Shown: positions 36,201 to 44,610, counted from the first letter of the stretch. The stretch is DNA of 64,000 bases from Candidatus Micrarchaeum acidiphilum ARMAN-2 (GCA_009387755.1 GG697239.1:24951-88950), one strand, 5' to 3'. Notes: generated by a model not told the origin, from the letters alone. A program made the numbers and translations.

Positions 36201-36780
36201 TGGCGATCCCCAGCCCAACTTCTGCGCCGCCGCGGCCTTTGGAGGATACTTATACAACTACAATTTCACTACCACCTATGATTCAACTAACGGTGGCGTA
36301 GTAGGCGAGCAAACCTCTGCCCAGACATGCGAAGCAGCCTATGAAGCCTCCAGTCCTGCCGGAGTTGTTGGAATAATAGCCGCTACCACTCAATCTGATG
36401 GCGCACTTGATGGGGGCACATATACAAAATACGGCAACACAGGATTTAACAGCGGATCAGGAAGCTTCTCCGCATCAATTTCATACACTGTTCCTAGCGG
36501 CGGAGCCGAAGTGCTGTATGCGGCGGCAACGGGCAACGGCTACCTGGATTCGTTCAGCCCTGGGTCCATCGGAATAAAGTCCGGCGAGTGCACATACGAT
36601 TCGCTGGTAAATACAACCAGCTTCCCGGCAGGCAGCGGGCAAGACTCATATGGCGCAGGGGGAGGAATACTCCTTGCAAACTGCACAATACTTTCTCCGG
36701 GCACTTACACTTTCACTACTCAGTATACTGGAGATAACGTCTACTGGGCCCAGGCCGCCTACGTGTATAAAATAAGCTAG
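33259..36780 (+). CDS. Very large surface protein with pilin-type (class III) signal peptide
   Basis: 1173 residues from a TTG at 33259, in the right place for a leaderless start after a TATA-like element (about 33232-33241). The signal peptide (VKRVNAQSAMEYMTTYGWA, residues 11-29) and the hydrophobic stretch to about 45 match the archaeal pilin-type signal Q-S-A-M-E-Y cut by prepilin peptidase. Residues about 184-285 look like a bacterial Ig (Big_1/invasin) domain. At least five short repeats with an aromatic-rich (F)-x-W core follow (FNSWTC, FHEWLG, FHNWTC twice, FKNWTC), resembling InlB-type beta repeats. Two Thr/Ser-rich linkers lie at about 707-732 and 929-958, likely O-glycosylated. A distinct C-terminal domain of 215 residues ends the protein. 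Probably an adhesin or pilus tip. Confidence 0.82.
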   Translation: MNILADTSGSVKRVNAQSAMEYMTTYGWAILLIAIMITLLYFYITVPYTIAPNSCIFSIGANCNDMVFGTSPSHATEIGLFLSNSQPYPILNPSLTASINGKNYTFTNDCKPSYVLPGGEMICILPLPISSSLNQFFTGSFYLTANYCGLAAISSSKSSCASAPVQTYAGRFTAHAEPLVKPNYYVTLSVENTTNPADNARDALTAKAYMLGYPLSGADINFYANFTDGTPATPPYTINPNATTTGTSGIAQSYIWGTKQGLVNVTANYLGTTATQQINFVAVTPTEFDVCNSNMLHSGNTIIVIDGKAYTCSQITNKPPLLACNSTNPFTFSKYFYSSPGIRAVFNYVDINGVKYPSPSGTITVYNCTKPIVIANYTNQYEFNEYANPTYNYSENGGEVNASPLNGAVPYNLTVTPAGTTMYYHYQAWFNASSQIKISEQANSSPAPGWVFNSWTCGIETYNSSATCYSGTTGTETVSMYGAINETANFWANLQMLVYPSQPNQLSTGGTTTPSGITSYPYGTAVQITATNNSGFEFHEWLGTNPNSYTGTANPTTIDMYNPITENAIFNVSLLMVVYPSMAGNVIPSAGAHYYPYGTTVAINVSSTNASVSYMRDVQGIGTASSNPNSTGLFAPLQGVEGALLPGIIKYTSTALLADPVFNIICKNDCNATTAACPSGQTCINSGLHCCNSACSTKADIYYCESTTTSTTSTTSVTTTSVTSTSTTTIPPAPSDYIFHNWTCSGTTCYQGPDGFASVTLYTPVVEQANFNVSVVVTANQSDFGTVSPATGYYGPGSTITLSATADTSPSPGYSFHNWTCTTTAGGSCYSGTGNPQTITVGAHPFTEQANFWINLQMIASPSDGGTTSPGVGIHTYPYGSAVAIGATANPGWAFKNWTCSGNACYSGTTQSTTINTYGAIEQTAHFTSTTTSTTTSTSTTTSTSTSTTSSTTAPTTTIINVCSLYEESSGASPDPLSAYCGDPQPNFCAAAAFGGYLYNYNFTTTYDSTNGGVVGEQTSAQTCEAAYEASSPAGVVGIIAATTQSDGALDGGTYTKYGNTGFNSGSGSFSASISYTVPSGGAEVLYAAATGNGYLDSFSPGSIGIKSGECTYDSLVNTTSFPAGSGQDSYGAGGGILLANCTILSPGTYTFTTQYTGDNVYWAQAAYVYKIS

Positions 36781-36873
36781 AACGGCTAACCTGCCTTGCC
36801 TTGTCATCCGTGAAGCGCGCAACGCAGTAAGCTTTTAATATGCTTAAGTCCAGAATATTAAGCGGGATTGCCA

Positions 36874-37506
36874 ATGGCCGTGCAGGATAGCACCTATATA
36901 CAGCGGATCATAGCTCTAGAAGCGCCGCAGAAGGCCTCAAGCGAAGTCGACTATTTCATAAAAGCGATATTGAACCACCACGAAAAGAAGGGCTTTTTAA
37001 GGAGAATGCTCAGGACAGCAAATTCTATGTTTGCCGACAAAAATTCCCAAAGCGGAAAATCGAGCATAGCAGAGGAGTACGCCAATGCTATACAGAGGAA
37101 CTTTGGCAATGAAAGGTACAATGTCGCACTGCATTCTTCAAGTGAGCACAGAGACATTAACCTGCTCAAAAGCTCTATACTGAATTCAAATTTTGCCGGG
37201 GAGTGCAATAAGGAAACAGTTGCGCACTACATAAATGATAACATACCCCTAATACTCATAGACAAGGATAGACATTTCCTTGTAGCCGGCTACTCAATTT
37301 ACGGAGGAAGCATGGACAATCTCAAACTTAACCTGATGGCGCCCGGCCTGCAACAAGGCAAACCTATGTCCTTTTTTGCGACCTATGATTCCATAGTCTC
37401 TGAAAGCAGCGTACTAGTCGCGATATCTCAAAAAGAGGCAACCGCTTTCGGAAGTGACGGAATTGATCTGCTGAAGGGAAGAACGAACATAAGGCCCATA
37501 ATGTGA
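36874..37506 (+). CDS. Uncharacterised protein, lineage-specific
   Basis: 210 residues from ATG 36874; a TTG lies two codons upstream. Helical N-terminal half and a beta-rich C-terminal half (IPLILIDKDRHFLVAGYSIY). No membrane segment. No family recognised. It is the first of several unrecognised proteins encoded on the + strand between 36.8 and 40.7 kb, each preceded by its own short AT-rich promoter. Confidence 0.6.
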   Translation: MAVQDSTYIQRIIALEAPQKASSEVDYFIKAILNHHEKKGFLRRMLRTANSMFADKNSQSGKSSIAEEYANAIQRNFGNERYNVALHSSSEHRDINLLKSSILNSNFAGECNKETVAHYINDNIPLILIDKDRHFLVAGYSIYGGSMDNLKLNLMAPGLQQGKPMSFFATYDSIVSESSVLVAISQKEATAFGSDGIDLLKGRTNIRPIM

Positions 37507-37624
37507 AGAATGAAGAGGCGCCTTGCTCGTTTTGCAAAACATCAAACTAAGCTTGCAGTATTGCTGATTTTGAAAGCATATAAATATCTGAAAAATACTA
37601 ACAGTTATTCAACGGTGAAACGTC

Positions 37625-38347
37625 ATGCCATCAATTGTAGTTAAGGTTGATCAAAATGAAAACCCTGCAGGAAATATTGCAAGGCCTTCCGAAAGTCAAG
37701 GTGAACAAAGCGCCAAACAGAATTCTGTCGGATCAGGCGCAAAGGAGACGTCAAACGTAAAAAATTCCACAGAAGTTTCAAAGCAGGACAGGGCGACTGC
37801 TGTGGAAGAGGAAAGGAACAAACAGCTGCTAAGGCACAGCGACGAAGCCGAAAATCACAAGAAAAAGCTGTCAAAGACGCTGAGCGCACTCTCACACGAG
37901 GCGATGGTAAGCATAACCGCATTCCCGTTGCTCGGCGCAGGATTAATGCTGGGCAGCGCACTTTTCTTGCCGGCACTAGCAGCTACGGGAGCACTGTTTA
38001 CCTTTGTCGGCATGGCCTCGGTAGCGTACGGCATATACTCGCACTTCAGCAAAAGACACAAGATAAAGAAGTTGATAAAAGAAACTGACGAGATACCTGA
38101 TTCAGAAAAGAAAACGCTGAAGAAGTCAGTAATACGAAACGGCGCAAAGAGGTTCGGCGGGCACTTTCTGGAATTTGGAGGAGTCGTCGGGACAGGCGCT
38201 GCCATAGTCTTGGCAGGCGTGGCGGCAACCCTTACTCTTGGAATAAGCTTGCTCGGGGGTGCGGTGGTAGTCGGCATAGGCCACGCAATAGCGAAGAACA
38301 GCCACAACGGCATAAAGGAAGCCGTAGAAAGCGCGTACAAGCCGTGA
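37625..38347 (+). CDS. Uncharacterised membrane protein with two glycine-rich hairpins
   Basis: 240 residues. The first 75 are charged and disordered-looking (Asn/Gln/Ser/Glu-rich). Two helical hairpins follow, rich in Gly and Ala: residues about 100-140 (MVSITAFPLLGAGLMLGSAL) and about 180-225 (GGVVGTGAAIVLAGVAATLT), separated by a basic loop. The pattern suggests a membrane-associated protein. A perfect 8-bp hairpin follows the stop codon. Confidence 0.6.
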   Translation: MPSIVVKVDQNENPAGNIARPSESQGEQSAKQNSVGSGAKETSNVKNSTEVSKQDRATAVEEERNKQLLRHSDEAENHKKKLSKTLSALSHEAMVSITAFPLLGAGLMLGSALFLPALAATGALFTFVGMASVAYGIYSHFSKRHKIKKLIKETDEIPDSEKKTLKKSVIRNGAKRFGGHFLEFGGVVGTGAAIVLAGVAATLTLGISLLGGAVVVGIGHAIAKNSHNGIKEAVESAYKP

Positions 38348-38370
38348 ATAGCAACTACTCGGATACAAGC

Positions 38371-38388
38371 GCAGCCTGAGCAGGCTGC
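38371..38388. terminator. Hairpin after the membrane protein gene
   Basis: GCAGCCTG and CAGGCTGC form a perfect 8-bp stem with a 2-nt centre, 24 nt after the stop at 38347. It may be a terminator or RNA-stability element; archaeal termination does not require hairpins, so this is tentative. Confidence 0.3.
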
Positions 38389-38513
38389 AGAACATTGCCA
38401 ACCTGCATTGCAAAGTTCTATTTTTTCGGCTTCTATTTTATGATTTAATACCGCAAAGCAAGTAGTATAGCAATCAATATAAATATTCAGATGCAAGTAA
38501 ATCTGGTAGTTCT

Positions 38514-39287
38514 ATGGATTACAGTATAATCGGAGGCTCGATGCAGATTCTAAACATAAACCTGAAAACAGGTGACAAGATTTATGTCGATGGCGGAAAG
38601 GTTGCAAGCAGGAGCGAAGACGCGCAGATGAATGCCAAGTGGGCCGGAGGCGCAGGGTTCCTGAAAGGGATTGAAATGGCATTTGCAGGCACTACCACGT
38701 TTTTGCTTGAAGTGACTGGGCAAAGCGACACAAGCACGGTCTCGGTTTCCGGAGATATTCCTGGAAAAGTCAAGGCTATTGAGCTTAAAGAAGGCGAATC
38801 TATCTATGTGGAGCAGATGGCATTCCTTGCTACTAATGACCCGAGCAAAATAGACGTGAAAGCATCACTTCGCGGGGCAATGGCAGGCGCAGGACTGTTC
38901 CTTGAAAAGTTTAACGGTCCCTGCATGGTTTTTGTGCATGTAGCTGGTGACATAATAGAGTACGATCTGCAGGACGGCTATACCATGCTTATAGATCCTG
39001 GGCATCTAGCCACATTCAGCGGGAACATGCAGATACATTTCGCTCCAGTCGGAGATTTCAAGGCAGAGATATTCGGCCATGAAAATCTCATAATGGGCAA
39101 GTTTACGGGTCCGGGAAAAATAATAATGCACAGCGTTTCAAGGCAGAGGCTCGCAGCCTCGCTAGGTAAGGCCAATCCTCTTCCTGGCCAGGGCGCAGCT
39201 CCTGGAGGAGGACCAAGAGGCGGGCTTGCAGCCGGACTTGCCGCAGGCTTTTTGGGCGGCGAGCGCAAAGGAGGATTTAAGCTTTAA
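38514..39287 (+). CDS. AIM24-family (TIGR00266) protein
   Basis: 257 residues. The repeated beta-strand architecture of the family is clear: IGGSMQILNINLKTGDKIYV at the start, then GGAGFLKGIEMAFAGTTTFL, IPGKVKAIELKEGESIYVEQ, GPCMVFVHVAGDIIEYDL and a last GHENLIMGKFTGPGKI. Such proteins are beta-prisms of unknown biochemical role. The last 60 residues are Gly/Ala/Pro-rich (AAPGGGPRGG, LAAGLAAGFLGG), a flexible tail. A TATA-like run (caatataaatatt, about 38473-38486) lies 30 nt upstream. Confidence 0.82.
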   Translation: MDYSIIGGSMQILNINLKTGDKIYVDGGKVASRSEDAQMNAKWAGGAGFLKGIEMAFAGTTTFLLEVTGQSDTSTVSVSGDIPGKVKAIELKEGESIYVEQMAFLATNDPSKIDVKASLRGAMAGAGLFLEKFNGPCMVFVHVAGDIIEYDLQDGYTMLIDPGHLATFSGNMQIHFAPVGDFKAEIFGHENLIMGKFTGPGKIIMHSVSRQRLAASLGKANPLPGQGAAPGGGPRGGLAAGLAAGFLGGERKGGFKL

Positions 39288-39447
39288 TTTGCCTTGAAGA
39301 ATGGCGCAAGGCAGCCAGCCTAAATAGCTGCGCCTCCTTGGATTTCATCTGCACGCTATTTATTCAGCAGTGCATGTATAACGGCATCTTAAGCGCATGC
39401 CACGAAAGATTTATAAATCTATCATAAGCTATTTAATCAGTCTTCCA

Positions 39448-39969
39448 ATGCGTTTGCGGTGTTTTTCCACGCCAGCCAGTTCAAAACCTAAGCGAAAGAG
39501 AAATGCAAAACCTTCTGAAAAGGCCCAGCAGGAACTTGAGAGCGCTGCGCTCAGTGCCAATATACGGGAAATAATCAAAGATAAGTTCAGCTGCGCTTCT
39601 GCATCTGACATCGATAAGATAGAGGAATTAATAAATTCGGCTGCGGCCGCTTCGATTGAAACCATGCGTCTGCGCTCCGCCAGCTCAACCTCGAAAGAAG
39701 ACGAAGCTGCAATGATAAAGGACCTGAGCTACGGAATAATACCTAATTCAGTTCTCTACAAGAACAAGCCCAAGAATGCGAAAGGCATGCTAAGGTCAGA
39801 TGCGCAGTCAGCAACCGCGTTCAGCAGCGAAAGCGCCTCTCGCGATTTTGCTGTCCTTTATGCAGCCTTCAAAGATGTCATATGCGCCAAGTCCAAGGAC
39901 ATAAAGGCGGAAGACTACGGAAGAGCGGTAACCGTCGCAAGGTACATAATACTGAAAAACATAATATGA
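39448..39969 (+). CDS. Uncharacterised helical protein
   Basis: About 173 residues from ATG 39448. The frame opens at 39397, but TATA-like elements at 39410-39437 make the inner start better. Highly charged, rich in Lys, Ser, Ala and Glu; helical. No family, signal peptide or membrane segment recognised. Confidence 0.5.
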   Translation: MRLRCFSTPASSKPKRKRNAKPSEKAQQELESAALSANIREIIKDKFSCASASDIDKIEELINSAAAASIETMRLRSASSTSKEDEAAMIKDLSYGIIPNSVLYKNKPKNAKGMLRSDAQSATAFSSESASRDFAVLYAAFKDVICAKSKDIKAEDYGRAVTVARYIILKNII

Positions 39970-40049
39970 AGCACATTGCATAGGCCCATTTGCGAACCCG
40001 CTCAAAAGCAATAAATATCTCAAAAGGCACAAACCATATTGGTGGATGA

Positions 40050-40646
40050 ATGTTGAAATCAAAGATTAAGGCAGAATCCGAGGAAACCTTGGACTCTGCA
40101 TTTAAGTTGGAAGACGAGTTGCTGCGCATGCAGTCTCCGCTAAGAAAGGCATTTTCCGCATTACGCTCAAAAGAAATACGTGCAAGAATTGAAAGCCAGA
40201 CCCTGAAAGCAAAAAGCGCGCTGATCGAAAAGCTGAGACAAATCGCGCAAGACCGTGAAATGTCGCTGAGCTATCTCGAAAAGGAGTTAAACGACCAGCG
40301 CCTGGAAAGGCTGGAAAGAATATACTTCAAGGGCATAGGCACTGAGGTATTCCAGCGCCTTGACTTAGAAAATATACGCATAGTTGTAAGCGGCACTAAT
40401 GCCGATGGTGAAAGCATTGTAGGCGTTATAACGGGCCCTGACGAAACTTCAAGGATGTATGATGCGATGTCGTTGGGTTATACTAAAACATTTGGTAGAT
40501 TCATGCTTGCAAACATAAAGCGCACTCAGGAAAATTCGAACAAGGCAAAGGACATAATATTCAAGGAGATAGCATACCTGTCATCCGAAAGCATGCTTAT
40601 GCAAGGCTCGAAGCCGGATGCCAATCCAGCATTCCTGCGGACGTGA
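40050..40646 (+). CDS. Uncharacterised protein with charged helical N-terminus
   Basis: 198 residues. The first 95 residues are almost all charged helix (ESEETLDSAFKLEDELLRMQ, LIEKLRQIAQDREMSLSYLE). A middle alpha/beta stretch (DLENIRIVVSGTNADGESIV, then GVITGPDET) follows, then another helix. Not recognised. It is convergent with the MFS gene, with 24 nt between stops. Confidence 0.55.
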   Translation: MLKSKIKAESEETLDSAFKLEDELLRMQSPLRKAFSALRSKEIRARIESQTLKAKSALIEKLRQIAQDREMSLSYLEKELNDQRLERLERIYFKGIGTEVFQRLDLENIRIVVSGTNADGESIVGVITGPDETSRMYDAMSLGYTKTFGRFMLANIKRTQENSNKAKDIIFKEIAYLSSESMLMQGSKPDANPAFLRT

Positions 40647-40670
40647 CTCTGAGGATCTAAGACCCGCAAT

Positions 40671-42146
40671 TTACTCTGCTTTGCCATGAAGGCTCTTGCC
40701 TTTGTGCTCTGCTTCTACGCTGCCTGACCTGTCTTCCCTGCCTCTTATGAAAGAGAATAGCCCAGCCAGCGCAAGCATCAGAATCAAGGTAATGAATGCA
40801 GCGTGCATTCCGTTCACGAATCCTCTTCCAACTCCGCCTATTACCTTGGATATGCCTGCAAAAACTTCGAATGCCAGGTATCTTGGCATTGCCGAGGCAG
40901 CCGCCACAAACGCTATGACGAAGCTGCCTATCAGCCCCATGTTTCCAAAAAGACGCAGCGTCCCTGAAGCCGCGCCCCTGAGTTCTCCGCGCACGTTCGC
41001 CATTACTGCGCTGTTGTTAGAAGGCCAGAACATTGCGCCTCCGAAGCCAGTTATTATTGTGCCGAGCACTACGTAGTACACCGGGGAGCTGACTCCCAGG
41101 AACAGAATGTAGAAAGCAACACCGGCCACCATGAAGGCTATGCCTATAGTCGCAATGTTGCGCGCCCCGTACCTGTCTGAATACCTTCCCATGATTGGTG
41201 AGAGTATGCCGCTTACCACATACCCGGGCAGCAGTATGAGCGATGCTATGAGCGGGGTATAGCCTCGCACCCCCTGCAGGTACATTATCAGCAGGAACGT
41301 GACCCCCATGAATCCCAACCCCTGGAACAGCGCAGCCATCATCGAATTGCGCAGCACCTTGTTGTGGAACATGGAAAAGTTTATCGTGGGCATCTTGGCC
41401 TTCCTGTCAAAGAGCACGAAGGCTATTGCAAGCAGAACACCTATTGTGAACAAGGCGCTGTTAACGGCGTTGGCACCTACAGAGGCGTATTCTATGCCCG
41501 AATAGGATATGAGGGCTATCGCGGCGCCCAGCAGGGCCATGCCTATCAGGTCAACGCGTTCGTTGGTCCTTGTCCTGTCCTTTAGGTATTTAATACCCAA
41601 TGCAACGGCAAATATGCCTATCGGCACGTTTATGAAGAATATGTACCTGTATCCTATGAAAGTGGTTATCACTCCGCCCAGCACTATGCCAAGCAGCGCG
41701 CCTATGTTCCAGCTCATAGACGTGAATCCGTAGGCCCTGCCTATCCTGCTCCTGTCGAACGTGTCCGCTATTATGGCTCCGCTGTTGGACGATATAAGAG
41801 CCCCTCCGACCGCCTGCACGATCCTGAAGAGTATGAGTGTTACGTCTGTAGGGGCAATGCCGCACAGGAAAGACGCTATTGTGAATATCGCGAATCCCAG
41901 GTTGAACATCTTCGCCCTTCCGTATATGTCTCCTATCCTGCCTAGCTGCGTGGAGAGCACTGCCACAACTATTATGTACGCAAGGATGACCCATATAATG
42001 GTTGATATCGTCGAATGCAGCGCCTGGGTTATTGCTGGAAACGCGAGCAGGACTATGGTTGAGTCTATCGAGGCCATCAGTGTTCCGATAACTACAACTA
42101 GCAGTATGAGGTTCTCCTTCGGCTTTGCGTCTTGCATCTGCACCAC
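40671..42146 (-). CDS. MFS transporter, DHA2 (EmrB/QacA-like) drug:proton antiporter
   Basis: 491 residues and about 14 transmembrane helices. MFS landmarks: the first helix ends in MASIDSTIVLLAFPAI, an almost diagnostic DHA2 motif (D-x-T-I-V-x-x-A-L-P); loop 2-3 LGRIGDIYGRAKMF is the MFS motif A; helix 5 GALLGIVLGGVITTFIGYRY is the antiporter motif C region. It probably exports small hydrophobic or cationic compounds. Substrate unknown. Confidence 0.9.
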   Translation of the reverse strand: MVQMQDAKPKENLILLVVVIGTLMASIDSTIVLLAFPAITQALHSTISTIIWVILAYIIVVAVLSTQLGRIGDIYGRAKMFNLGFAIFTIASFLCGIAPTDVTLILFRIVQAVGGALISSNSGAIIADTFDRSRIGRAYGFTSMSWNIGALLGIVLGGVITTFIGYRYIFFINVPIGIFAVALGIKYLKDRTRTNERVDLIGMALLGAAIALISYSGIEYASVGANAVNSALFTIGVLLAIAFVLFDRKAKMPTINFSMFHNKVLRNSMMAALFQGLGFMGVTFLLIMYLQGVRGYTPLIASLILLPGYVVSGILSPIMGRYSDRYGARNIATIGIAFMVAGVAFYILFLGVSSPVYYVVLGTIITGFGGAMFWPSNNSAVMANVRGELRGAASGTLRLFGNMGLIGSFVIAFVAAASAMPRYLAFEVFAGISKVIGGVGRGFVNGMHAAFITLILMLALAGLFSFIRGREDRSGSVEAEHKGKSLHGKAE

Positions 42147-42218
42147 TCAGCACGCTAGTATTTTTAGGAAAGGTATTTATCAGGTAGCAGAAATTTTTTA
42201 AAGCAGGATAAAAATCGT

Positions 42219-42246
42219 GCATGGCATACCGATGCGCATGCCATGC
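42219..42246. terminator. Long inverted repeat between two minus-strand genes
   Basis: GCATGGCAT and ATGCCATGC are perfect 9-bp arms around a 10-nt loop. The repeat lies downstream of the 73-residue gene and upstream of the MFS gene, so it could end the former or regulate the latter. Confidence 0.35.
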
Positions 42247-42294
42247 CTGAACTTGCCGGCCGCATAGCCGCCGGTCCGCAAGAAGACGAAGCTG

Positions 42295-42516
42295 CTACTT
42301 CTTGCCGCGCCCTTGTTTGGCCCTTGCTATATATCCGTCAGAATCCACAAAATATATAAAGCCTTTTTCTCTCTGCACATACTCGTTTCCTATCTTCTTC
42401 TTCGTGCCAGACTTGTTGGACCTTTGCGGCACCTGCCAGACGTAGCCGTCCTTGCCCACATAATACAGGTAGCCCTCCTGTCTGTTTATCGCTTCGTTGG
42501 ATATCCTTTCTGCCAT
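42295..42516 (-). CDS. Small basic protein with two copies of a Tyr-rich repeat
   Basis: 73 residues. The repeat unit appears twice: QEGYLYYVGKDGYVWQVPQR and EKGFIYFVDSDGYIARAKQG, separated by a Lys/Gly/Thr linker (SNKSGTKKKIGNEYV). Each unit looks like a two-stranded beta hairpin. The C-terminus is basic (GRGKK). It may bind nucleic acid or ribosomes given its charge, but no family is assigned. A TATA-like element precedes the ATG. Confidence 0.65.
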   Translation of the reverse strand: MAERISNEAINRQEGYLYYVGKDGYVWQVPQRSNKSGTKKKIGNEYVQREKGFIYFVDSDGYIARAKQGRGKK

Positions 42517-42597
42517 AAAACCACCTATTATATTGAGTGTTTAGTATTTAAAAAGCGATGCGTCCTGTTCGCATTCTGGCAAAATTGCGTCCTTGCA

Positions 42598-43023
42598 TCA
42601 TTTTACGCCTTCGTTGCCGGATATCATGGCAAAGGCCTCTTCTATGCCCTGTGCATTCCGGCTCCCACCGCCACGGAAGGCCATCTTTACCCCGTCTCCG
42701 GCATACCTGGGTATGAGGTGCATGTGGAAATGGAACACCTCCTGCTGTGCGGTCCTGCCGGAGGACTGCAGGAGGTTCGCAGCCTCTGCGCCTAGCCTGT
42801 CCTTATAGAGCACTGCAAGCTTTTTTGCAGCTATCGCTATATGCGCCACTTCCTGTTCTGGTATGTCGTATATGTTCTCATAGTGCTCCTTAGGCACTAT
42901 CAGGGTGTGGCCCCTGCTCACAGGGTGTATGTCAAGAAAGGCCCTGACATGCTCGTCTTCGTATACTGTGTAGGAAGAAGCCCTGCCCGCAACTATCTCG
43001 CAGAAAATGCACTTCGACGCCAT
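42598..43023 (-). CDS. HIT-family nucleotide hydrolase/transferase
   Basis: 141 residues. The histidine triad HFHMHLIPR (His98, His100, His102) is intact, with CIFCEIV (Cys5, Cys8) and SRGHTLIVPKEHYEN typical of Hint/HIT proteins with an N-terminal zinc site. These enzymes cleave nucleoside phosphoramidates or related substrates. Cytoplasmic. Leaderless start at 43023. Confidence 0.92.
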   Translation of the reverse strand: MASKCIFCEIVAGRASSYTVYEDEHVRAFLDIHPVSRGHTLIVPKEHYENIYDIPEQEVAHIAIAAKKLAVLYKDRLGAEAANLLQSSGRTAQQEVFHFHMHLIPRYAGDGVKMAFRGGGSRNAQGIEEAFAMISGNEGVK

Positions 43024-43133
43024 ATGCTACGCACCTCTAATAATTCACGCGCAAAATATTAAAACGGTTTTGCGTTGGCAGAGAAAACCCTAAAAGTGTT
43101 GCGAGTGAATTATAACATGGAGCAAGTGTTTAA

Positions 43134-43532
43134 ATGCAGAAGTCAAGGCTTACCTCAGACTCTGTAGAGTGGCTGAAGCTGATGGTAAACGACGTGTACC
43201 TAGGGCTAATAAACCTAGATAACGGCTTCGACAGGGAAGCAATGTCGATCGTCAATTTTCGCATAGAAAAGGTAATCGAGGTATGCGATGTGGTGCTCAG
43301 TGATGCAACTTCGCAAGAATTGAAGGCAGTAAGAAGGCAAATATCGCGGATGAATGAGAAACTCGAGCTAAACGCCTCTGAAAAAGGGATTGCAATAAGA
43401 AAAAGCGCAATCTCTTTTCACGGATTAATCATCGTGGTAGACAAGCTTGAACCGACCCCAGAATTCAGGAACTTGAGAATAATTGACAATGGTGACGGTG
43501 CAGGTTCAGACGGCGATTCAACGCGCAGATGA
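43134..43532 (+). CDS. Uncharacterised small helical protein
   Basis: 132 residues; helical, acidic C-terminus (DNGDGAGSDGDSTRR). No recognised family. The start has a run of A/T upstream. Convergent with the HAD-family gene at 43558. Confidence 0.5.
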   Translation: MQKSRLTSDSVEWLKLMVNDVYLGLINLDNGFDREAMSIVNFRIEKVIEVCDVVLSDATSQELKAVRRQISRMNEKLELNASEKGIAIRKSAISFHGLIIVVDKLEPTPEFRNLRIIDNGDGAGSDGDSTRR

Positions 43533-43557
43533 GCCGCCTGAAGAAAAAGCTTCAAAT

Positions 43558-44151
43558 TTACTTGCCGAGCTTGGCCAGTATTTCGGCCCAGCAGGATACT
43601 GGCACTATCTTCGCATCAGGTCCGCTCGCAGCGAAGGCCAGGCTCTCGTTCCACGGCTGCCTCAGCATAAAAACCTTCTTGCCGGCGCTGGAATAGTGCT
43701 CTGCAACCATAGGGTTGTCATCTATGAATGCGTCGTAGTCCGAGAAGCCGAGCTTCTCCCTGCTACTTCTAAGGTGCACAAAATTGTCGAATCTTATGTT
43801 ATTTGTGTAAAGCCATGCAAGCACTGCCTCTAGCTTTCCGGATGTCGCAGTGAATATGTCTATCACGTACTCCTTGCGCAGCTCGGCCATTACCCTTGGA
43901 ATGTCTTTGTCCACAAGTGCTATCTTGGATTTATCGTCCCATGCCCTAATGAATGCGTCCAGCACCCTGTCCTTCCCTATCTTTGCGAAGAGGTTTATAT
44001 TATAATCGGTTATGTCTTCCTTCTTTATGTCTATGCCGTACTCCGTCCGAATCAAGCCTATGACGTTTGAAGTCACGTCAGCAATAGTGTCGTCCAGGTC
44101 TATCGCGATCCTTTTTTTCCTGTCTTCCAGATTAATCCTTATTTCAGCCAT
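43558..44151 (-). CDS. HAD-family 5'-nucleotidase-like phosphatase
   Basis: 197 residues. Motif I IAIDLDDTIAD (Asp18, Asp20) near the N-terminus, motif II DIFTATSG, basic motif III in RSSREKLGF, and motif IV DAFIDDNPMVAE. The N-terminal cap region with TSNVIGLIRTEYGIDI is as in 5'(3')-deoxyribonucleotidase-like proteins. It probably dephosphorylates a nucleotide or related metabolite. Confidence 0.8.
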   Translation of the reverse strand: MAEIRINLEDRKKRIAIDLDDTIADVTSNVIGLIRTEYGIDIKKEDITDYNINLFAKIGKDRVLDAFIRAWDDKSKIALVDKDIPRVMAELRKEYVIDIFTATSGKLEAVLAWLYTNNIRFDNFVHLRSSREKLGFSDYDAFIDDNPMVAEHYSSAGKKVFMLRQPWNESLAFAASGPDAKIVPVSCWAEILAKLGK

Positions 44152-44160
44152 GGCCGCACC

Positions 44161-44610
44161 TTACTTGCTTTTTTCGTTGCATTTGCATGTCTGCGCAGCA
44201 GAAAATTTTCCTTCCATAATCTCTCTTTCAAGTCTATCCAGCCTTTCCTCGCTGACCGGGTGGAACACCTTGTCTATTTTTCTCCCAATCCTGCCACCGA
44301 AAAGCAGAATCGATGTCAGCATCGCTGCAGTCCCAACTATTACTATATCGGTGCCAAGCAGGGCAAATTCCCCGACATTGCGAATTATTCCAGTGATCGT
44401 GAACAGCGCCCCGGTCCCAGCTGCAAAAGCGCTCATGGCAGCCGCACCGGCGATGTTTGTCGTCTTGACCGCTGCAGTATTATTCCTGTCATATGCCTCA
44501 TCGCCGCGCAGCCTGATGCCCCTCGATGCGGCGGGTTGCCATTCGGCCGAATCCAAAGTTAGCTGAGTGCTACTGGCTGCCTTCCTCGATTCAACGGTCT
44601 TGCTATTCAT
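44161..44610 (-). CDS. Small membrane protein with two helices
   Basis: About 149 residues. A polar, Arg/Asn-rich N-terminus is followed by two hydrophobic segments (AAAMSAFAAGTGALFTITGI and ALLGTDIVIVGTAAMLTSIL) and a cytosolic tail with CKCNEKSK. A TATA element (ttataaatattt, minus strand near 44640-44648) about 25-30 nt upstream favours ATG 44610 over the TTG at 44637. Function unknown. Confidence 0.55.
   Translation of the reverse strand: MNSKTVESRKAASSTQLTLDSAEWQPAASRGIRLRGDEAYDRNNTAAVKTTNIAGAAAMSAFAAGTGALFTITGIIRNVGEFALLGTDIVIVGTAAMLTSILLFGGRIGRKIDKVFHPVSEERLDRLEREIMEGKFSAAQTCKCNEKSK

Noticed and set aside
33259..36780. Repeat tracts at about 35376-35452 and 36043-36130 considered as possible CRISPR or satellite arrays
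   Set aside because: They are in-frame Thr/Ser codon runs inside the large surface protein, without spacers.
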